From NCBI RefSeq assembly GCF_033807535.1, contig NZ_CP136856.1, positions 2,971,001 to 3,035,000 of the forward strand: a stretch of 64,000 bases of DNA, in the 5' to 3' direction. Shown here one piece after another: positions 24,534 to 37,234 of the stretch; the stretch's first letter is position 1; each line of letters opens with the position of its first letter. The position numbers and the translations under genes are program-made. The stretch comes from Oceanisphaera sp. IT1-181. GTDB taxonomy: Bacteria > Pseudomonadota > Gammaproteobacteria > Enterobacterales > Aeromonadaceae. The notes below the pieces were generated by a model. It was not told the DNA's origin and did not search any database. It was given only the letters and a program-made list of their open reading frames with translations.

Positions 24534-27260
24534 TTAGCTCAGCTTACCGTGGCACTGCTTGTACTTTTTACCGGAACCACAAGGGCAAACATCGTTGCGG
24601 CCAATTTTTTGACCGTCGCGCACGAAGGGCATAGGCTCAGGGGCGGCGGCGATTGCTGCTTCCTCTTCGAGTAAACTGTCAGCCGATGCATGGCTATAGC
24701 TCTGGGGCAAGCTCTCGGCTGCTGCCCGACGCTGCTCTTCCACCACTTCTATTTCTTCTGGGCTCTGTACCTTAACGCGGCTCAATATGCTGATCACTTC
24801 ACGCTTAAGATTATCTAACAGCTGGGTAAACAGCTCATAAGACTCGCGCTTGTACTCTTGCTTAGGATTCTTTTGTGCATAACCGCGTAAGTGAATCCCT
24901 TGGCGCAAATGATCCATGGCGGCCAAATGCTCCTTCCACAAAGTATCCAGCGTTTGCAGCATCACAGAGCTTTCAAACTGGCGGATCACCTCTGGGCCAA
25001 CCACGGTTTCTTTCTCCGTGTAAGCTTGGGCGGCGATGGCCAATATTTGCTCGCGCAACTGCTCATCGTGCAGCTTGTCGTTTTCTTTCAACCAAGCGCT
25101 GACCGGCACTTCTAGACCAAAGTCGGCCATCAAGCGGTGCTCAAGGCCGGGCACATCCCACAGCTCTTCCAAGGACTGAGGCGGAATATACTCATCCACA
25201 ATGCCGTTGATCACATCTTCACGGATCACGGTAATGGTATCGCTAATATCGGTAGCATCCAGCAACTCGTTACGCTGCTCATAGATAACTTTACGTTGAT
25301 CGTTGGCGACGTCATCAAACTCGAGCAAGTTTTTACGAATGTCGAAGTTACGCGTTTCTACTTTTCGCTGGGCATTTTCGATGGCGCGGCTCACCCAAGG
25401 GTGTTCGATGGCCTCGCCTTCTTCCATGCCTAATTTCTTCATCATGCCGGTTACTCGGTCTGAGGCGAAGATACGCATCAAGGCATCTTCCATCGACAGA
25501 TAGAAACGGCTTGAACCCGCGTCTCCCTGACGACCCGCACGACCGCGCAGCTGGTTATCGATACGACGCGACTCATGACGCTCGGTGCCAATAATATGCA
25601 AACCACCGGCGGCTACTACTGTATCGTGACGCACTTTCCAGGCTGCTTTAATCTCGGCGATTTGCTGCTCGCTCGGTGCTTCTAACTTGTCGATTTCTGA
25701 CTGCCAGTTGCCGCCCAATACGATATCCGTACCCCGACCTGCCATGTTAGTGGCGATAGTCACCACGCCTGACTGACCCGCTTCGGCGATAATTTCGGCT
25801 TCACTTTCGTGGAACTTAGCGTTCAACACCCGATGCGAAATGCCTTCTTTGTCCAAAATGCCGGACAACAATTCAGAGTTTTCAATGGAAACAGTACCCA
25901 CGAGTACCGGCTGACCGCGTTCAACACAGCCTTTAATGTCTTCCACTATCGCCAGATATTTCTCAGGCGCAGTTAAATACACCAAGTCACCCATGTCGTT
26001 ACGAACCATGGGTTTATTGGTGGGGATAACCACCGTATCTAGGCCATAGATATGCTGAAACTCAAAGGCTTCAGTATCGGCGGTACCCGTCATGCCGGCC
26101 AGTTTTTCATACAATCTAAAGAAGTTTTGGAAGGTGATAGAGGCCAATGTTTGGTTTTCGTTTTGGATCTTCACCCCTTCGCGGGCTTCAACGGCCTGAT
26201 GCAAACCTTCTGACCAACGACGCCCCGGCATAGTACGGCCGGTGTGCTCATCAACGATGATCACTTCGTCATCTTTGACGATGTAATCCACGTCGCGCTC
26301 AAATAAAGTATGAGCACGCAGACCCGCGTTCACGTGGGCTAACAGCGTAATGTTACTGGCAGAGAACAGTGAGTCATCTTCTTCGATAAGGCCCATGCGC
26401 TTGAGCTCTTCTTCAACGAAGATCTGGCCATTTTCGGTCAGCAACGCTTGTTTATTTTTCTCATCCACCGTGTAGTGGCCATCGCCAATATAATCTTCGG
26501 TGTCTTCTTTATCTTGCTTGACCAATTTCGGGATCAAGGTATTGATGCGAATATACAGCTCTGAGCTGTCTTCGGCGGGACCAGAAATAATCAAAGGCGT
26601 GCGCGCTTCATCGATTAACACCGAATCCACTTCATCGATCAGCGCGTAATACAGCGGACGCTGTACGCGCTGTTGCGGTGAAAACGCCATGTTGTCACGC
26701 AGATAGTCAAAACCAAATTCGTTATTGGTACCGTAAGTAATATCCGCCGCATAGGCCGCATGCTTTTCATACGAGTCCATACCCGCCAAGTTGCAATCGA
26801 CGGTCATGCCTAAAAATTCAAACAAGGGACGGTTGGCTTCCGCATCGCGGCGCGCAAGATAGTCGTTAACCGTGATCACGTGTACACCACGGCCCGTCAA
26901 GGCATTCAAATACACCGGCAAAGTACCGGTCAGGGTTTTACCTTCACCGGTTTTCATCTCGGCGATTTGATTGTTATGCAACACCATGCCGCCAATCATC
27001 TGCATATCGAAATGACGCATTTCAAACACCCGGCGCGAAGCGGCACGCACGGTGGCAAAGGCTTCAGGCAATAACTGCTCTAGGGTTTCACCCTGCTCTA
27101 GACGTTGGCGAAACTCGGCGGTTTTAGCCTGCAGCTCGCTGTCGGAAAGCGCGTCAAACTTAGGCTCCATGGCATTAATTTCATTTACAACTTTGCGCAT
27201 GCGCTTAAGCGTTCTGTCGTTACGACTACCCACTATCATGGTAAAAAATTTAGTGATCAT
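24534..27260 (-). CDS. secA: Preprotein translocase ATPase SecA
   Basis: 908 residues. Walker A MKTGEGKT (about 102-109), [14 protein letters not shown] (Walker B region), helicase motif [11 protein letters not shown], preprotein and scaffold domains, and the C-terminal SecB/zinc motif [14 protein letters not shown]. Drives protein export through SecYEG. Last gene of the long minus-strand run, 50 bp behind the M23 peptidase. No SecM-type arrest gene is present upstream. Confidence 0.98.
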   Translation of the reverse strand: MITKFFTMIVGSRNDRTLKRMRKVVNEINAMEPKFDALSDSELQAKTAEFRQRLEQGETLEQLLPEAFATVRAASRRVFEMRHFDMQMIGGMVLHNNQIAEMKTGEGKTLTGTLPVYLNALTGRGVHVITVNDYLARRDAEANRPLFEFLGMTVDCNLAGMDSYEKHAAYAADITYGTNNEFGFDYLRDNMAFSPQQRVQRPLYYALIDEVDSVLIDEARTPLIISGPAEDSSELYIRINTLIPKLVKQDKEDTEDYIGDGHYTVDEKNKQALLTENGQIFVEEELKRMGLIEEDDSLFSASNITLLAHVNAGLRAHTLFERDVDYIVKDDEVIIVDEHTGRTMPGRRWSEGLHQAVEAREGVKIQNENQTLASITFQNFFRLYEKLAGMTGTADTEAFEFQHIYGLDTVVIPTNKPMVRNDMGDLVYLTAPEKYLAIVEDIKGCVERGQPVLVGTVSIENSELLSGILDKEGISHRVLNAKFHESEAEIIAEAGQSGVVTIATNMAGRGTDIVLGGNWQSEIDKLEAPSEQQIAEIKAAWKVRHDTVVAAGGLHIIGTERHESRRIDNQLRGRAGRQGDAGSSRFYLSMEDALMRIFASDRVTGMMKKLGMEEGEAIEHPWVSRAIENAQRKVETRNFDIRKNLLEFDDVANDQRKVIYEQRNELLDATDISDTITVIREDVINGIVDEYIPPQSLEELWDVPGLEHRLMADFGLEVPVSAWLKENDKLHDEQLREQILAIAAQAYTEKETVVGPEVIRQFESSVMLQTLDTLWKEHLAAMDHLRQGIHLRGYAQKNPKQEYKRESYELFTQLLDNLKREVISILSRVKVQSPEEIEVVEEQRRAAAESLPQSYSHASADSLLEEEAAIAAAPEPMPFVRDGQKIGRNDVCPCGSGKKYKQCHGKLS

Positions 27261-27310
27261 GTTTGGCCAATTATGCTGATGAAAGAGAAAGCCCCTGAGG
27301 GGACCGAGAT

Positions 27311-28213
27311 CTAATTAGGTATAAACCGCGCTGGATTCAGCTGTTTATTGCCTTTTAATACTTCATAATGCAAATGCACGCCGGTTGCACGTCCGGTACG
27401 TCCCATGCGGGCAATGAGTTGCCCTTGTTCTACATGCTCGCCCACTTCGACTAATTGCGTGTCCAGATGCGCATATCGGGTAATCCACCCTTGGCCATGG
27501 CTTATCTCCACCATGTTGCCAAAATCTCTGTGGTGTTCAGACAAGCTAACCACACCCGCAGCCGTCGCGGCAATAGGCTCACCCTGCTTGCCTCTAAAGT
27601 CTAAACCTCGGTGCCAACGGGCACGACCGCTAAAGGGATCGCGACGCTGGCCAAAACCTGAGCTCAGTTGACTAACCCCGGGAACGGGATGGCCCTGAAT
27701 TTGCGTGATTTCATTGATATGGAGGTTCAACAGCATAGATTCAAGTGCTACCAGCGTGATGCCGTACTCTTGAGTTTGTGCCATCACCTGCGCCAAGGTC
27801 TGATTGAGGTCGGCAAAGCCGTTAAAGGGGCGCTGTAATAAGTTGTTGTCTACGCGGGCAACCGGCAGCTCGTCCACTAAGTCATAATCACTCACCAGCC
27901 GATTACCCATCTGGCTCACTTGTGCTAATTCCGCTTGTAATTGCCCTAAACGTTGACCGATACGGCCTAATTCACGCTGCTGCAGGCGTTTTTGTTGCTC
28001 AAGCTGTGCACTCAATACTAATTGCTGACGCTGAGCGCTTTGCCATTGGCTATAAAAAAATAACGCCGCCGCCAAGGATACCAAGATCACTAACAGTAAG
28101 CCGCGAGACTGGGACCAGAATGTGGACCAAGAAAAATGGGCTTGCGGAGCAACAGTGGCGGCTGATATAGCAGCAGGTTGCGTAGAAGATTCTTGCATAA
28201 GGGCTGTTTGCAT
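27311..28213 (-). CDS. Membrane-anchored M23 family peptidase
   Basis: 300 residues. A single N-terminal membrane helix (about 34-52, [20 protein letters not shown]), a coiled coil (~60-105, [21 protein letters not shown]), then the LytM/M23 domain: [20 protein letters not shown] (first zinc His and Asp), HLHYE (last zinc ligand) near residue 280. The zinc ligands look intact, so it should be an active murein endopeptidase facing the periplasm. It lies between lpxC and secA, the place of secM in enterobacteria; the layout lpxC-M23-secA suggests a cell-division/envelope role. Confidence 0.9.
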   Translation of the reverse strand: MQTALMQESSTQPAAISAATVAPQAHFSWSTFWSQSRGLLLVILVSLAAALFFYSQWQSAQRQQLVLSAQLEQQKRLQQRELGRIGQRLGQLQAELAQVSQMGNRLVSDYDLVDELPVARVDNNLLQRPFNGFADLNQTLAQVMAQTQEYGITLVALESMLLNLHINEITQIQGHPVPGVSQLSSGFGQRRDPFSGRARWHRGLDFRGKQGEPIAATAAGVVSLSEHHRDFGNMVEISHGQGWITRYAHLDTQLVEVGEHVEQGQLIARMGRTGRATGVHLHYEVLKGNKQLNPARFIPN

Positions 28214-28239
28214 AAGAAGAGTGGGCTACTACTGGAGAG

Positions 28240-28278
28240 AAAAAGAAAACACGCCAGCGCGGAGAGCAGCTGGCGTGT
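28240..28278 (-). terminator. Terminator after lpxC
   Basis: ACACGCCAGC (28249-28258) and GCTGGCGTGT (28269-28278) form the stem; on the minus strand GTTTTCTTTTT follows. Read-through would give the M23-secA message. Confidence 0.8.
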
Positions 28279-28290
28279 CTTTATACGGGC

Positions 28291-29214
28291 TTAAGCGGGG
28301 CTGAAAGCCGTATCGTAGTAACGAATTGGCGACTCTGCACCTTGCTCATCGAAGGTGATCATCTCCCACGCTTGGGCATCCGCTAACATGGCGCGCAACA
28401 AGGTATTGTTGAGTGCATGTCCGGTTTTATAGGCACAGAACTCACCCAAGATACTGTGGTTACACATATACAGATCGCCGATGGCGTCCAGCATCTTGTG
28501 TTTAACGAACTCGTTTGGATAACGCAATCCGTCTTCATTCAATACCTTGTACTCATCCAAGACCACAGCGTTTTCTAAGCTGCCGCCCAGTGCCAAGTTT
28601 TGCGAGTGCAGATATTCAATATCACGCATAAAACCAAAGGTACGCGCTCGGCTTAGCTCTTTAACAAACGCCGCACCGGAGAAGTCCAACACCAAATGCT
28701 GACTTTCACCCGCAAAAGCAGGATGGTCAAAGTCGATGGTCAAGTCCATCTTAAAGCCGGCGTTATAAGGCCGAAACTCAGCCCATTTATCACCGTCTTC
28801 AACGCGCACCGTCTTCTTGATGCGGATAAAGCGCTTTAACGCGTTCAGCTCGCGAATACCGCCAGACTGCAACAAATAGATAAATGGATGGGAACTGCCA
28901 TCCATCACCGGTACTTCGGGTGCATCAACTTCGATAAACAAGTTATCTATGCCAAGACCCGCCAGCGCTGCAGATAAGTGTTCTATGGTCGACACCCGTA
29001 CACCGTCTTCATTAATCAACGCGGTGCATAACATGGTGTCTTTCACCAAGGCCGCATCGGCCTTGATTTCGACCTGCGGGTTCAGATCGGTACGACGAAA
29101 CACTATACCTGTGTTAGCCGGCGCAGGAATAAAGGTCATTTTCACCTTGTGGCCGGAGTGCAGCCCTATTCCTGTGGCTTGCACGGTATTCTTTAACGTT
29201 CGTTGTCTAATCAT
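28291..29214 (-). CDS. lpxC: UDP-3-O-acyl-N-acetylglucosamine deacetylase
   Basis: 307 residues. First committed step of lipid A synthesis, a zinc enzyme. [14 protein letters not shown] holds His79-type ligand; the [11 protein letters not shown] motif carries the other His and Asp ligands; GHALNNTL is the catalytic His region. Follows ftsZ after 163 bp, as in E. coli. Confidence 0.97.
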   Translation of the reverse strand: MIRQRTLKNTVQATGIGLHSGHKVKMTFIPAPANTGIVFRRTDLNPQVEIKADAALVKDTMLCTALINEDGVRVSTIEHLSAALAGLGIDNLFIEVDAPEVPVMDGSSHPFIYLLQSGGIRELNALKRFIRIKKTVRVEDGDKWAEFRPYNAGFKMDLTIDFDHPAFAGESQHLVLDFSGAAFVKELSRARTFGFMRDIEYLHSQNLALGGSLENAVVLDEYKVLNEDGLRYPNEFVKHKMLDAIGDLYMCNHSILGEFCAYKTGHALNNTLLRAMLADAQAWEMITFDEQGAESPIRYYDTAFSPA

Positions 29215-29377
29215 AAGATTGTCCGCCAGTAGCTTATCTGCCTACGAGTCTGCATTGAAGGCCAGATCCGAACCGAATTCAAGTGGTCCAATATGTTAGC
29301 ATAATTATCAGCCGCCGCAAATTACACCATTTTTTGTTGGCTAAAAGTTTGTCGGCTAATAGCTAGCTGGCCAATTG

Positions 29378-30520
29378 TTAGTCGGCTTGCTTGCGCAAGA
29401 AAGCCGGAATATCTAAATAGTCCATATCTGACTTAGCTTGAGTGGCGTCGGCGTTGACTACCATCTTGCCCGGCTGCTCTTCACGGGTTGCTTCTACATG
29501 ACGCATGCCGTTGTCATCACGATTGCTGGTACCCGACTTCACCAAGGTGATGTCGGGTTTGCGCTCTGCACCAATACCGGTGGCCACCACAGTCACGCGC
29601 ATTTCATCGGTGATTTCTGGGTCTAATACGGTACCCACTACTACCGTGGCATTCTCTGAAGCAAACGCCTTCACCGCATTACCGACCGTTTCAAACTCTT
29701 CGATGGTCATATCGAGGCCAGCGGTAATATTCACCAAAATACCGCGCGCACCGGCCAAGTCCACATCTTCCAAAAGCGGGCTAGAAATGGCTTTTTCAGC
29801 GGCTTCTTCGGCGCGGTCTTCACCGGTAGCGGTGCCGGTACCCATCATGGCGGTACCCATTTCACGCATTACGGTGCGTACGTCGGCGAAGTCGACGTTC
29901 ATCAAGCCTGGGCGAGTAATCAGTTCGGCGATACCTTGTACGGCACCCAGCAACACATCGTTGGCGGCTTTAAAGGCGTCCAACAAAGAAATACCACGGC
30001 CCAAGACTTTCAATAACTTATCGTTAGGAATAGTGATCAAGGAGTCGACGTGCTTTACCAGCTCATTGATGCCTTGCTGGGCGTAGTTCATGCGCTTTTT
30101 GCCTTCGAAGGCAAACGGCTTAGTGACTACAGCCACAGTCAAGATGCCCAATTCTTTGGCGATTTCGGCCACGACCGGTGCGGCACCAGTACCAGTACCA
30201 CCACCCATGCCGGCGGCGATAAACACCATGTCGGCACCTTGCAGTAACTCACGAATGGCGTCTTTATCTTCCAGTGCCGCGTCGCGGCCCACTTCAGGAT
30301 TGGCGCCAGCGCCTAAGCCTTTGGTGATCTCGCCGCCAATTTGCAGCGTGCTATCAGCACTGGAATTACGCAGCGCTTGAGCATCGGTATTGATGGCTAA
30401 AAACTCTACGCCTTGTAGCTTTTCACGCACCATGTGCTCAACGGCATTACCACCGCCACCGCCCACGCCGACCACTTTAATTACTGCTTCCTGCTCGTGA
30501 TCATTCATCAGTTCAAACAT
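29378..30520 (-). CDS. ftsZ: Cell division protein FtsZ
   Basis: 380 residues from ATG 30520 ([27 protein letters not shown]), with GGAGAGA just upstream; an in-frame start at 30556 adds 12 unrelated residues. Tubulin signature [14 protein letters not shown] binds GTP; the C-terminal peptide [12 protein letters not shown] binds FtsA/ZipA. Forms the Z ring at midcell. Confidence 0.98.
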   Translation of the reverse strand: MFELMNDHEQEAVIKVVGVGGGGGNAVEHMVREKLQGVEFLAINTDAQALRNSSADSTLQIGGEITKGLGAGANPEVGRDAALEDKDAIRELLQGADMVFIAAGMGGGTGTGAAPVVAEIAKELGILTVAVVTKPFAFEGKKRMNYAQQGINELVKHVDSLITIPNDKLLKVLGRGISLLDAFKAANDVLLGAVQGIAELITRPGLMNVDFADVRTVMREMGTAMMGTGTATGEDRAEEAAEKAISSPLLEDVDLAGARGILVNITAGLDMTIEEFETVGNAVKAFASENATVVVGTVLDPEITDEMRVTVVATGIGAERKPDITLVKSGTSNRDDNGMRHVEATREEQPGKMVVNADATQAKSDMDYLDIPAFLRKQAD

Positions 30521-30576
30521 AAGAGTCTCTCCGCTAGTACTTGGGTCTCTGGCCACTTAGGGGGAAGACCACAAGC

Positions 30577-31833
30577 TTAAAATTCGCCACGCAACCAGTT
30601 ACCCACTCGTTTGAAAAACGAACCGAAACTGGATTTGCCATTATAATCCTGTTGAGGCATTGACTGGTGCTCCTTGCCGTAATGCAGCAAGCCCACTGCA
30701 GTGGAGTACACGGGTGTCTCAACGTAATCTGATAATCCTTTCACGCCACCTGGCTGGCCTATGCGCACCTGGCACTGAAATATTTGCTCAGCACACTCAA
30801 CAAGGCCTTCTATCTGTGCCGCGCCACCAGTTAACACCAGACCTGCCGCCAATTGATGCTTAACGCCGGCTTTTTTCAGCTCACCTTGGATTTTACTTAA
30901 CTCTTGGTTAATCATACCCAACAATTCGCTATAGCGCGGCTCTATCACTTCCGCCAACGTCTGGCGTTGTAAGCTGCGCGCCGGTCTGCCACCTACGCTG
31001 GGCACCTCTATGGTGTCCTCTTTGCTGACTAAGCGACTAAAGGCGCTACCGTGGCGCACCTTGATGGCTTCTGCATCCAAGGGCGGTGTGCCAAAGGCAT
31101 AAGCGATATCGCTGGTGACGGTACTGCCCGCATAAGGGATCACCTTAGTGTGGCGCAACGCGCCACCGGTAAATACCGCCATGTCCATGGTGCCGCCGCC
31201 CATATCGACTACGCACACCCCCAACTCTTTTTCATCGTCGGTTAAGACCGCATAGCTGGAGGCTAAGGCGCTAAAAATCAGTTGGTCGACACGTAAGCCT
31301 AGCCGTTCCACGCACTTTTCAATATTGCGTGCCATATCATTGTGGCAGGTAATTAAGTGTACCTTGGCATGCATGCGTACCCCCGACAGCCCAATCGGGT
31401 TTTTAATGCCCTCTTGAAAGTCGATAGAATATTCTTGCGGCAACACATGCAGCACTCTGTGCTCATCTGATAAGCGTACCGATTTGGCGGTATGGATAAC
31501 GTTATCTACGTCTTCCTGCGTCACCTCTTCATCAGAGATGGGCACCATGCCGGTTTCATTACGACACTCGATATGCTTACCCGATAGGCCAAGGTAGACG
31601 GAGGTGATTTGGCAATCTGCCATCATCTCTGCTTCATCTACCGCTCGCTTCAGTGATTTAACAACTGACTCGAGATCATTAACGCCGCCTTTATCCATTC
31701 CTTTTGAAGAATGGCTACCAAGGCCGATGACGTTTAAATCGCCATCCGGTAGTACTTCTCCTACCAGAGCTGTGACTTTAGCCGTGCCGATATCAAGCCC
31801 GACGATCAGGTTTCTTTCCGCGCTTTTGGTCAT
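30577..31833 (-). CDS. ftsA: Cell division protein FtsA
   Basis: 418 residues. Actin-like ATPase (VGLDIGTAKV phosphate 1, VVDMGGGTMDMAVF phosphate 2, VLTGGAAQIEG adenosine motif) and the C-terminal amphipathic membrane helix GSFFKRVGNWLRGEF that ties FtsZ to the membrane. Its start overlaps the end of ftsQ by 41 nt. Confidence 0.98.
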   Translation of the reverse strand: MTKSAERNLIVGLDIGTAKVTALVGEVLPDGDLNVIGLGSHSSKGMDKGGVNDLESVVKSLKRAVDEAEMMADCQITSVYLGLSGKHIECRNETGMVPISDEEVTQEDVDNVIHTAKSVRLSDEHRVLHVLPQEYSIDFQEGIKNPIGLSGVRMHAKVHLITCHNDMARNIEKCVERLGLRVDQLIFSALASSYAVLTDDEKELGVCVVDMGGGTMDMAVFTGGALRHTKVIPYAGSTVTSDIAYAFGTPPLDAEAIKVRHGSAFSRLVSKEDTIEVPSVGGRPARSLQRQTLAEVIEPRYSELLGMINQELSKIQGELKKAGVKHQLAAGLVLTGGAAQIEGLVECAEQIFQCQVRIGQPGGVKGLSDYVETPVYSTAVGLLHYGKEHQSMPQQDYNGKSSFGSFFKRVGNWLRGEF

Positions 31834-32560
31834 TATCCGTCTCTTCGTCCTGCTTCCATCCCACTGCCAGCCCAGTATCGTAGCGCAAATCGAGATAAGC
31901 TACTCGCTCACGCTGGTCGATATCTGGATAGACATCCACGAATCGTTGTAACCGGGCCGCAATATCTTCGCGACCCAGCAATAAAGTTATGTCGCCATTT
32001 AGCGTTACTTCCCAAGAGCGACGTGGCGTTAAATGTATTTGCGCTATGTCATAACCCTTGGGCTGTAAGAATTTTTTAAGCTGTTTGTATTCGGCCAATA
32101 CCCGAGCCGACTCTTCATCCGGCCCCGATAACGACACTAAGTCCAGTTGCTCGGCCGTCGCTTGAAATACCTCGCCGTGCACATTAAGCATGGCGTTATA
32201 ATTCCAGCGGGCCACCGGTTGCTGCTCGACTATATAGACTCGCACCGTATCCGGCCATTGTTTACGCACCGATGCTTGATAGACCCAAGGCAGCGCCTGC
32301 AGCTGTTGCTGTACTTGATCCACCTCGAGAGCAAAGAAATTACCTACTTCTGGAAGCTCAAGTACCGAATCGCGGACCGCTTCGCGGCTTAAATGATGAT
32401 GCTCACCTTGGATCATCAAATTATTCACCGGCACTTGGTTGGCCGCCGTCATCCAGACTACGATCAGCCACAAGCCCCACAGCAGTGCCGCCAGCACGCC
32501 TAAGAAAAAAGTCAGACCACCAAGAAACGCCAGTCTGGTGCGGGTTGCGGCAGACGTCAT
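31793..32560 (-). CDS. ftsQ: Cell division protein FtsQ
   Basis: 255 residues from ATG 32560 (MTSAATRTRLAF), which overlaps the end of ddlB; a start at 32587 adds nine residues. One membrane helix (residues ~12-38), POTRA domain (VPVNNLMIQGEHHHLSREAVRDSV), then the beta domain (SWEVTLNGDITLLLGRED). Links early and late divisome proteins (FtsBL). Confidence 0.95.
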   Translation of the reverse strand: MTSAATRTRLAFLGGLTFFLGVLAALLWGLWLIVVWMTAANQVPVNNLMIQGEHHHLSREAVRDSVLELPEVGNFFALEVDQVQQQLQALPWVYQASVRKQWPDTVRVYIVEQQPVARWNYNAMLNVHGEVFQATAEQLDLVSLSGPDEESARVLAEYKQLKKFLQPKGYDIAQIHLTPRRSWEVTLNGDITLLLGREDIAARLQRFVDVYPDIDQRERVAYLDLRYDTGLAVGWKQDEETDNDQKRGKKPDRRA

Positions 32561-32561
32561 A

Positions 32562-33479
32562 TCAGTATGCCTGCTCCAATACGGCAACCACTAATTGCTC
32601 AAATGACAAACCGGCCACCTTAGCCGCCTTGGGCACTAAGCTGGTTTCGGTCATGCCCGGCACCGTATTGACCTCTAGCAACCACCATTGACCGGTTTTA
32701 TCACGCATTAAGTCGACGCGGCCCCAACCGCTGGCGGCCACGGCTTTAAAGGCCGCCACACTTAAGTCGCCCAACGCCTGCTCATCTGCATCACTTAAGC
32801 CGCAGGGGCACAGGTATTCGGTGTCACCGGATTGATACTTGGCCGAGTAGTCATAAAAGTCGTGAGTGGTGCGCAGGCGAATGGCCGGAAGTGCGGTTTC
32901 ACCTAAAATACTGACCGTATATTCGTCGCCATCAATAAAGCGCTCCAGCAACACTTCTGCGTCAAATTTGAACGCTTCTTCGATGGCCGCGATTAACGTA
33001 GGCCCATCTGTGGCCTTAGTCATGCCGATACTGGAGCCTTCATTGGCCGGTTTAACGAAGATGGGACCAGCAAATTTCGCCAATAATGCGCTCGCGTCTT
33101 CGGCCTTAAACTGACCTTTGTGCACCACACTAAATTCTGCCGTGGGTAAACCCAGCGTCTTCCACACTTGCTTGGTACGAATTTTATCCATGGCCAAGGC
33201 CGCGCCCAGTACCCGAGAGCCAGTGTAAGGCAGGCCTAAGTACTCCAACGCGCCCTGCAGCGCACCGTCTTCGCCACCCCGACCGTGCACCACGATAAAG
33301 GCACGATCAAAGCCGTCCGCGGTGAGTTGCGCCAAAGGGTAGCCTTGAGTGTCGATGCCGTGGGCATCCACGCCGGCGCGCTGTAAGCCAGCCAGCACGG
33401 CCGCACCGGAGCGCAACGACACTTCTCGCTCCGCCGCATGGCCGCCAAACAATACCGCTACTTTACCGAATGATGTCAT
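32562..33479 (-). CDS. ddlB: D-alanine--D-alanine ligase
   Basis: 305 residues, ATP-grasp enzyme of the cytosol that makes the D-Ala-D-Ala end of peptidoglycan stems. [17 protein letters not shown] at the start, [15 protein letters not shown] in the ATP site and [19 protein letters not shown] at the metal site. Starts inside the murC stop (ATGA overlap). Confidence 0.97.
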   Translation of the reverse strand: MTSFGKVAVLFGGHAAEREVSLRSGAAVLAGLQRAGVDAHGIDTQGYPLAQLTADGFDRAFIVVHGRGGEDGALQGALEYLGLPYTGSRVLGAALAMDKIRTKQVWKTLGLPTAEFSVVHKGQFKAEDASALLAKFAGPIFVKPANEGSSIGMTKATDGPTLIAAIEEAFKFDAEVLLERFIDGDEYTVSILGETALPAIRLRTTHDFYDYSAKYQSGDTEYLCPCGLSDADEQALGDLSVAAFKAVAASGWGRVDLMRDKTGQWWLLEVNTVPGMTETSLVPKAAKVAGLSFEQLVVAVLEQAY

Positions 33480-34936
33480 GCCTGCTCTCCTTGCTGCATT
33501 GCAGCTATCGATAATTGTAATTGCCCTAAGGTTCGCGCCAAACCGCCGACGTTACCGGCCCCTTGAGTGAGCACTAAATCACCGTCTTGCAGCAATTCGG
33601 CCAGTACTTGGGGCACCTCTGCGGGGCTGGCCACATAGATTGGCTCCATCTTGCCACGACTGCGAATTGAGCGGCATAAAGCTCGGCTATCGGCACCGGG
33701 AATGGGTGTTTCGCCGGCACTGTACACCTCAAGCAGGATCAGTACATCGGTTTTCGATAATACATCAACAAAATCTTCATAAAGATCCCGAGTACGACTG
33801 TATCTGTGCGGCTGGTAAATGGTGACCAAACGGCGCTCCGGCCAACCGGCACGCACCGCATTTTGCGTGGCGCGCACCTCACTGGGGTGATGACCATAGT
33901 CATCGACCAGCTTGGCTTGGCCCCTGCCCGTGTCAAACTCACCGTATTGCTGAAACCGCCGCCCCACGCCTTCAAACTTAATTAACGCCGCCAAGATAGC
34001 CTCATCCGCCACCCCATCTTCACAGGCGACGGCAATGGCCGCGGTGGCGTTTTGGGCATTATGGCGGCCGGGTAAATTCAGTTGTACGTCCAAGCATGAG
34101 CCATCAGGGCGACACACACTAAAGCGACAGTTATCCCGCTGCTGGCTAAAGTCGGTAATGCGATAATCCGCATCATCCACGAAGCCATAGGTCACGCACT
34201 GGCGACTGATGCGAGGCATCAGCTCGCGTACCACTTCATCATCCACACAGAGCACGGCGAGCCCGTAGAACGGCAAGTTATGTAAAAAGTCGACGAAAGT
34301 GTCTTCCAACTTACTGAAGTCGCCGCCGTAGGTGTCCATGTGATCCGCTTCGATATTAGTAACAATCGACACCATAGGCTGCAGATGCAAGAAAGAGGCG
34401 TCGCTCTCATCTGCTTCAGCAATCAAATAACGGCTGCTGCCTAAACGCGCATTACAACCGGCGCTGTTCAAGAGGCCGCCAATCACGAAGGTAGGATCGC
34501 GCCCCGCTTCGCCGTAAATACTGGCAATTAAGCTGGTGGTGGTGGTTTTGCCGTGAGTACCGGCTACCGCCACGCCATGGCGAAAACGCATCAACTCCGC
34601 CAACATTTCTGCACGGCGCACCACCGGAATACGCAGCTCTCTCGCTGCCATCAATTCCGGATTGTTTTCTTGAATGGCGGTAGAAATCACCACCACGCTG
34701 GCGTCCGCCACTTGCTCAGGCCCGTGGCCCAAATAAATTTTCGCGCCCATGGCCATCAAACGATCCGTCACCGGGTTATAGGCAATATCGGAGCCAGAAA
34801 TAGCATAACCTTCGTTGGCCAGCACTTCGGCAATACCGCCCATACCGGCGCCACCTATGCCGATAAAGTGAATGCGACGCACGCGACGCATCTCGGGGAC
34901 TGTGCTTCTGAGTTTTGCCAATTCAACTTTGGTCAT
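33476..34936 (-). CDS. murC: UDP-N-acetylmuramate--L-alanine ligase
   Basis: 486 residues. Mur ligase layout: [17 protein letters not shown] (UDP site), [13 protein letters not shown] (P-loop), central ADESDASFL, and C-terminal [12 protein letters not shown]. Adds L-Ala to UDP-MurNAc. Starts 13 nt after murG. Confidence 0.97.
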   Translation of the reverse strand: MTKVELAKLRSTVPEMRRVRRIHFIGIGGAGMGGIAEVLANEGYAISGSDIAYNPVTDRLMAMGAKIYLGHGPEQVADASVVVISTAIQENNPELMAARELRIPVVRRAEMLAELMRFRHGVAVAGTHGKTTTTSLIASIYGEAGRDPTFVIGGLLNSAGCNARLGSSRYLIAEADESDASFLHLQPMVSIVTNIEADHMDTYGGDFSKLEDTFVDFLHNLPFYGLAVLCVDDEVVRELMPRISRQCVTYGFVDDADYRITDFSQQRDNCRFSVCRPDGSCLDVQLNLPGRHNAQNATAAIAVACEDGVADEAILAALIKFEGVGRRFQQYGEFDTGRGQAKLVDDYGHHPSEVRATQNAVRAGWPERRLVTIYQPHRYSRTRDLYEDFVDVLSKTDVLILLEVYSAGETPIPGADSRALCRSIRSRGKMEPIYVASPAEVPQVLAELLQDGDLVLTQGAGNVGGLARTLGQLQLSIAAMQQGEQA

Positions 34937-34949
34937 GCCATTCTCTCAT

Positions 34950-36062
34950 TTATTTTGCTACGGCGCGTAAGCTCTCGATTACTCGCTCAGCAGCGTCCGT
35001 GATAGCTTGAGTACGCGCAAGCTGTGCCATGGCCAGCAACTGCGCTCTATTATTCGTTAATTGCTGCAGCTGGTCGGCCAAAGAGCGGGCTGTTAATTCA
35101 GACTGAGGCAGTAAAAGTGCCGCACCTTGCTCGGAAAGCACACGGGCATTTTTAGTTTGATGGTCGTCCACCGCGTGCGGCAGCGGTACAAAAATGGCGC
35201 CCACACCGGCGGCAGCAATTTCCGACACGGTAAGCGCGCCGGCACGGCACACTACCAAGTCTGCTTGACCATAGGCCGCGGCCATATCGTCAATAAAATC
35301 ACTCACCTCGACTTCTATGCCCAAATCTTGGTAAGTCGCCCGCACCGCCTCACTGTTACCTTTGCCGGTTTGGTGGCGCACCGCAATATTTCCGGCTAAG
35401 GCTATCGCCTGCGGCACTAGCTCGTTTAAAATTTTGGCGCCTAAACTCCCGCCCACCACTAACAAACGCAACGGCTGCGGGTCCAGCGAAATACGCGCCT
35501 CAGGGGCCGGTAACGCTAAAACTTCCGCGCGCACCGGATTGCCCACCAGCTGGGTGTTTTTAAGGCCCGCAAAGGGGCCCGCAAAGGCGATTAATACCCG
35601 TTTCGCGAGGCGTGCCAATAACTTATTGGTCATGCCAGCGGCGGCATTTTGCTCGTGCAGCACTAATGGAATGCCTGCCAGCCAAGCCGCCACGCCGCCG
35701 GGCCCCGACGCAAAACCGCCCATGCCCAGCACCACATCTGGCTTAATCTTTTTTAAGATGGCGCGCGCCTGCCAAGTGGCACGCAAAATATGCAAAGGCG
35801 CCAGCAACTTACGCTTTAGACCATTACCCCGTACTCCGGCAATGGCGATAGTGTGCAAGGGATAGCCGTGCTTCGGCACCAACTGTGCCTCCATGCGCTC
35901 GGCGGTCCCCAACCAATGAATATTCCAGCCTTGAGCGCGTAATAGCTCAGCTACCGCCAGCCCCGGGAACACATGGCCGCCGGTGCCACCGGCCATCACC
36001 AATAAGGTTTTGGCCGGCAAGGTATTGGCCACTGGGCGGGCTTGAGCTTGCTCAATAGACAT
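34950..36062 (-). CDS. murG: UDP-GlcNAc:lipid I N-acetylglucosaminyltransferase
   Basis: 370 residues, GT28 family. [19 protein letters not shown] (N-terminal Gly-rich loop), [24 protein letters not shown] and [15 protein letters not shown] are the family hallmarks. Makes lipid II at the inner face of the inner membrane. The first codon overlaps the ftsW stop. Confidence 0.97.
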   Translation of the reverse strand: MSIEQAQARPVANTLPAKTLLVMAGGTGGHVFPGLAVAELLRAQGWNIHWLGTAERMEAQLVPKHGYPLHTIAIAGVRGNGLKRKLLAPLHILRATWQARAILKKIKPDVVLGMGGFASGPGGVAAWLAGIPLVLHEQNAAAGMTNKLLARLAKRVLIAFAGPFAGLKNTQLVGNPVRAEVLALPAPEARISLDPQPLRLLVVGGSLGAKILNELVPQAIALAGNIAVRHQTGKGNSEAVRATYQDLGIEVEVSDFIDDMAAAYGQADLVVCRAGALTVSEIAAAGVGAIFVPLPHAVDDHQTKNARVLSEQGAALLLPQSELTARSLADQLQQLTNNRAQLLAMAQLARTQAITDAAERVIESLRAVAK

Positions 36063-37234
36063 TACAGGGCCTCCCTTTGCCTGGCTTGCATATGATCACG
36101 GCGCCATTCGAAGTCAATGCGCAGTAAAATCGCCACCGCCGTGCTTATCACCAGCAAGCTGGAGCCGCCGTAACTGACCAAAGGCAGCGTGAGGCCTTTG
36201 GTAGGCAACATGCCAGACGCCGCACCCACGTTAACCACGGTTTGAAAGCTAAACCAAATGCCGATGCCCATGGCCAGATAACCTTCGTATTGACGGCCAC
36301 CCAACAACACTTTTTGCCCGATATGCAGCGCCTTAAAGGCCAGCCAAGCTTGCAGCAACAACACCAAAATCACGCCGGTGAAGCCCAGCTCTTCACCCAA
36401 AATCGCAAACACGAAGTCGGTGTGCGCTTCCGGTAAGTACTCCAGCTTTTGAATGGAGTTGCCTAAGCCTTCACCAAACCAGCCACCGCGACCAAAGGCC
36501 ATCAAGGACTGGGTCAGCTGATAGCCGCTGCCGAACGGATCTTCCCAAGGATTCAAAAACGAGGTCACGCGACGCATGCGATACGGGGCATTCAAAATCA
36601 AAAACACCAACAAGCCCACCCCTAACCCCACTAGGCTAAGGAACTGACTCAAGCGGGCACCGGCCAAAAATAGCATGCCTAGGGTAGTCACAAACAGCAC
36701 CACCACCGAGCCTAAATCTGGCTGCATGAGCAGTAATACCGATATCACGCCCATCACCGCCAGCGGCTTGATAAAGCCTAGCCACTTACCGCGCACTTCA
36801 TCTTGACGGCGCACTAAATAACCGGCCAAAAAGGTAAAGAGCGCCAGCTTGGCAATTTCTGCAGGCTGTACGTTTAACAGGCCTAAGGGCAACCAGCGCT
36901 GACTGCCGTTAATCTCACGGCCGACGATCAATACCAGCACCAGCAACAAAATAGAAAAAAGCAAAAAGGCGGTATTAAATTGCTGCCAGCGCTCCATGGG
37001 CACTTGCAACATAAACACACTTAAAAATAAGCAGATCACCAAGAAAATGCCGTGGCGCTTCACGAAGTGAAAGGGGTCATTGCCCACATTGATGCCCTCG
37101 GCGATAGACGCCGACGACACTATCACCAAGCCGATAGCCATGAGGCTCAGGGCTAAAATCACCAATTGGCGATCGTAAATTAACCCTTGGGAGGGGCGTA
37201 ACAACCAATTGCTGCCGAATGTTGGCCACTTCAT
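36062..37234 (-). CDS. ftsW: Peptidoglycan polymerase FtsW
   Basis: 390 residues, SEDS family with ten membrane helices. [11 protein letters not shown] and the C-terminal [12 protein letters not shown] are typical; [12 protein letters not shown] lies before the last helices. Works with PBP3 (ftsI) in septal wall synthesis. Confidence 0.96.
   Translation of the reverse strand: MKWPTFGSNWLLRPSQGLIYDRQLVILALSLMAIGLVIVSSASIAEGINVGNDPFHFVKRHGIFLVICLFLSVFMLQVPMERWQQFNTAFLLFSILLLVLVLIVGREINGSQRWLPLGLLNVQPAEIAKLALFTFLAGYLVRRQDEVRGKWLGFIKPLAVMGVISVLLLMQPDLGSVVVLFVTTLGMLFLAGARLSQFLSLVGLGVGLLVFLILNAPYRMRRVTSFLNPWEDPFGSGYQLTQSLMAFGRGGWFGEGLGNSIQKLEYLPEAHTDFVFAILGEELGFTGVILVLLLQAWLAFKALHIGQKVLLGGRQYEGYLAMGIGIWFSFQTVVNVGAASGMLPTKGLTLPLVSYGGSSLLVISTAVAILLRIDFEWRRDHMQARQREAL

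Noticed and set aside
27261..27310. SecM-like arrest peptide before secA
   Set aside because: The 50-bp gap is too short and the upstream gene is an M23 peptidase without a recognisable arrest motif.
29505..30086. 193-codon plus-strand ORF opposite ftsZ
   Set aside because: Low-complexity Ser/Thr/Ala-rich antisense frame of ftsZ, no family features.
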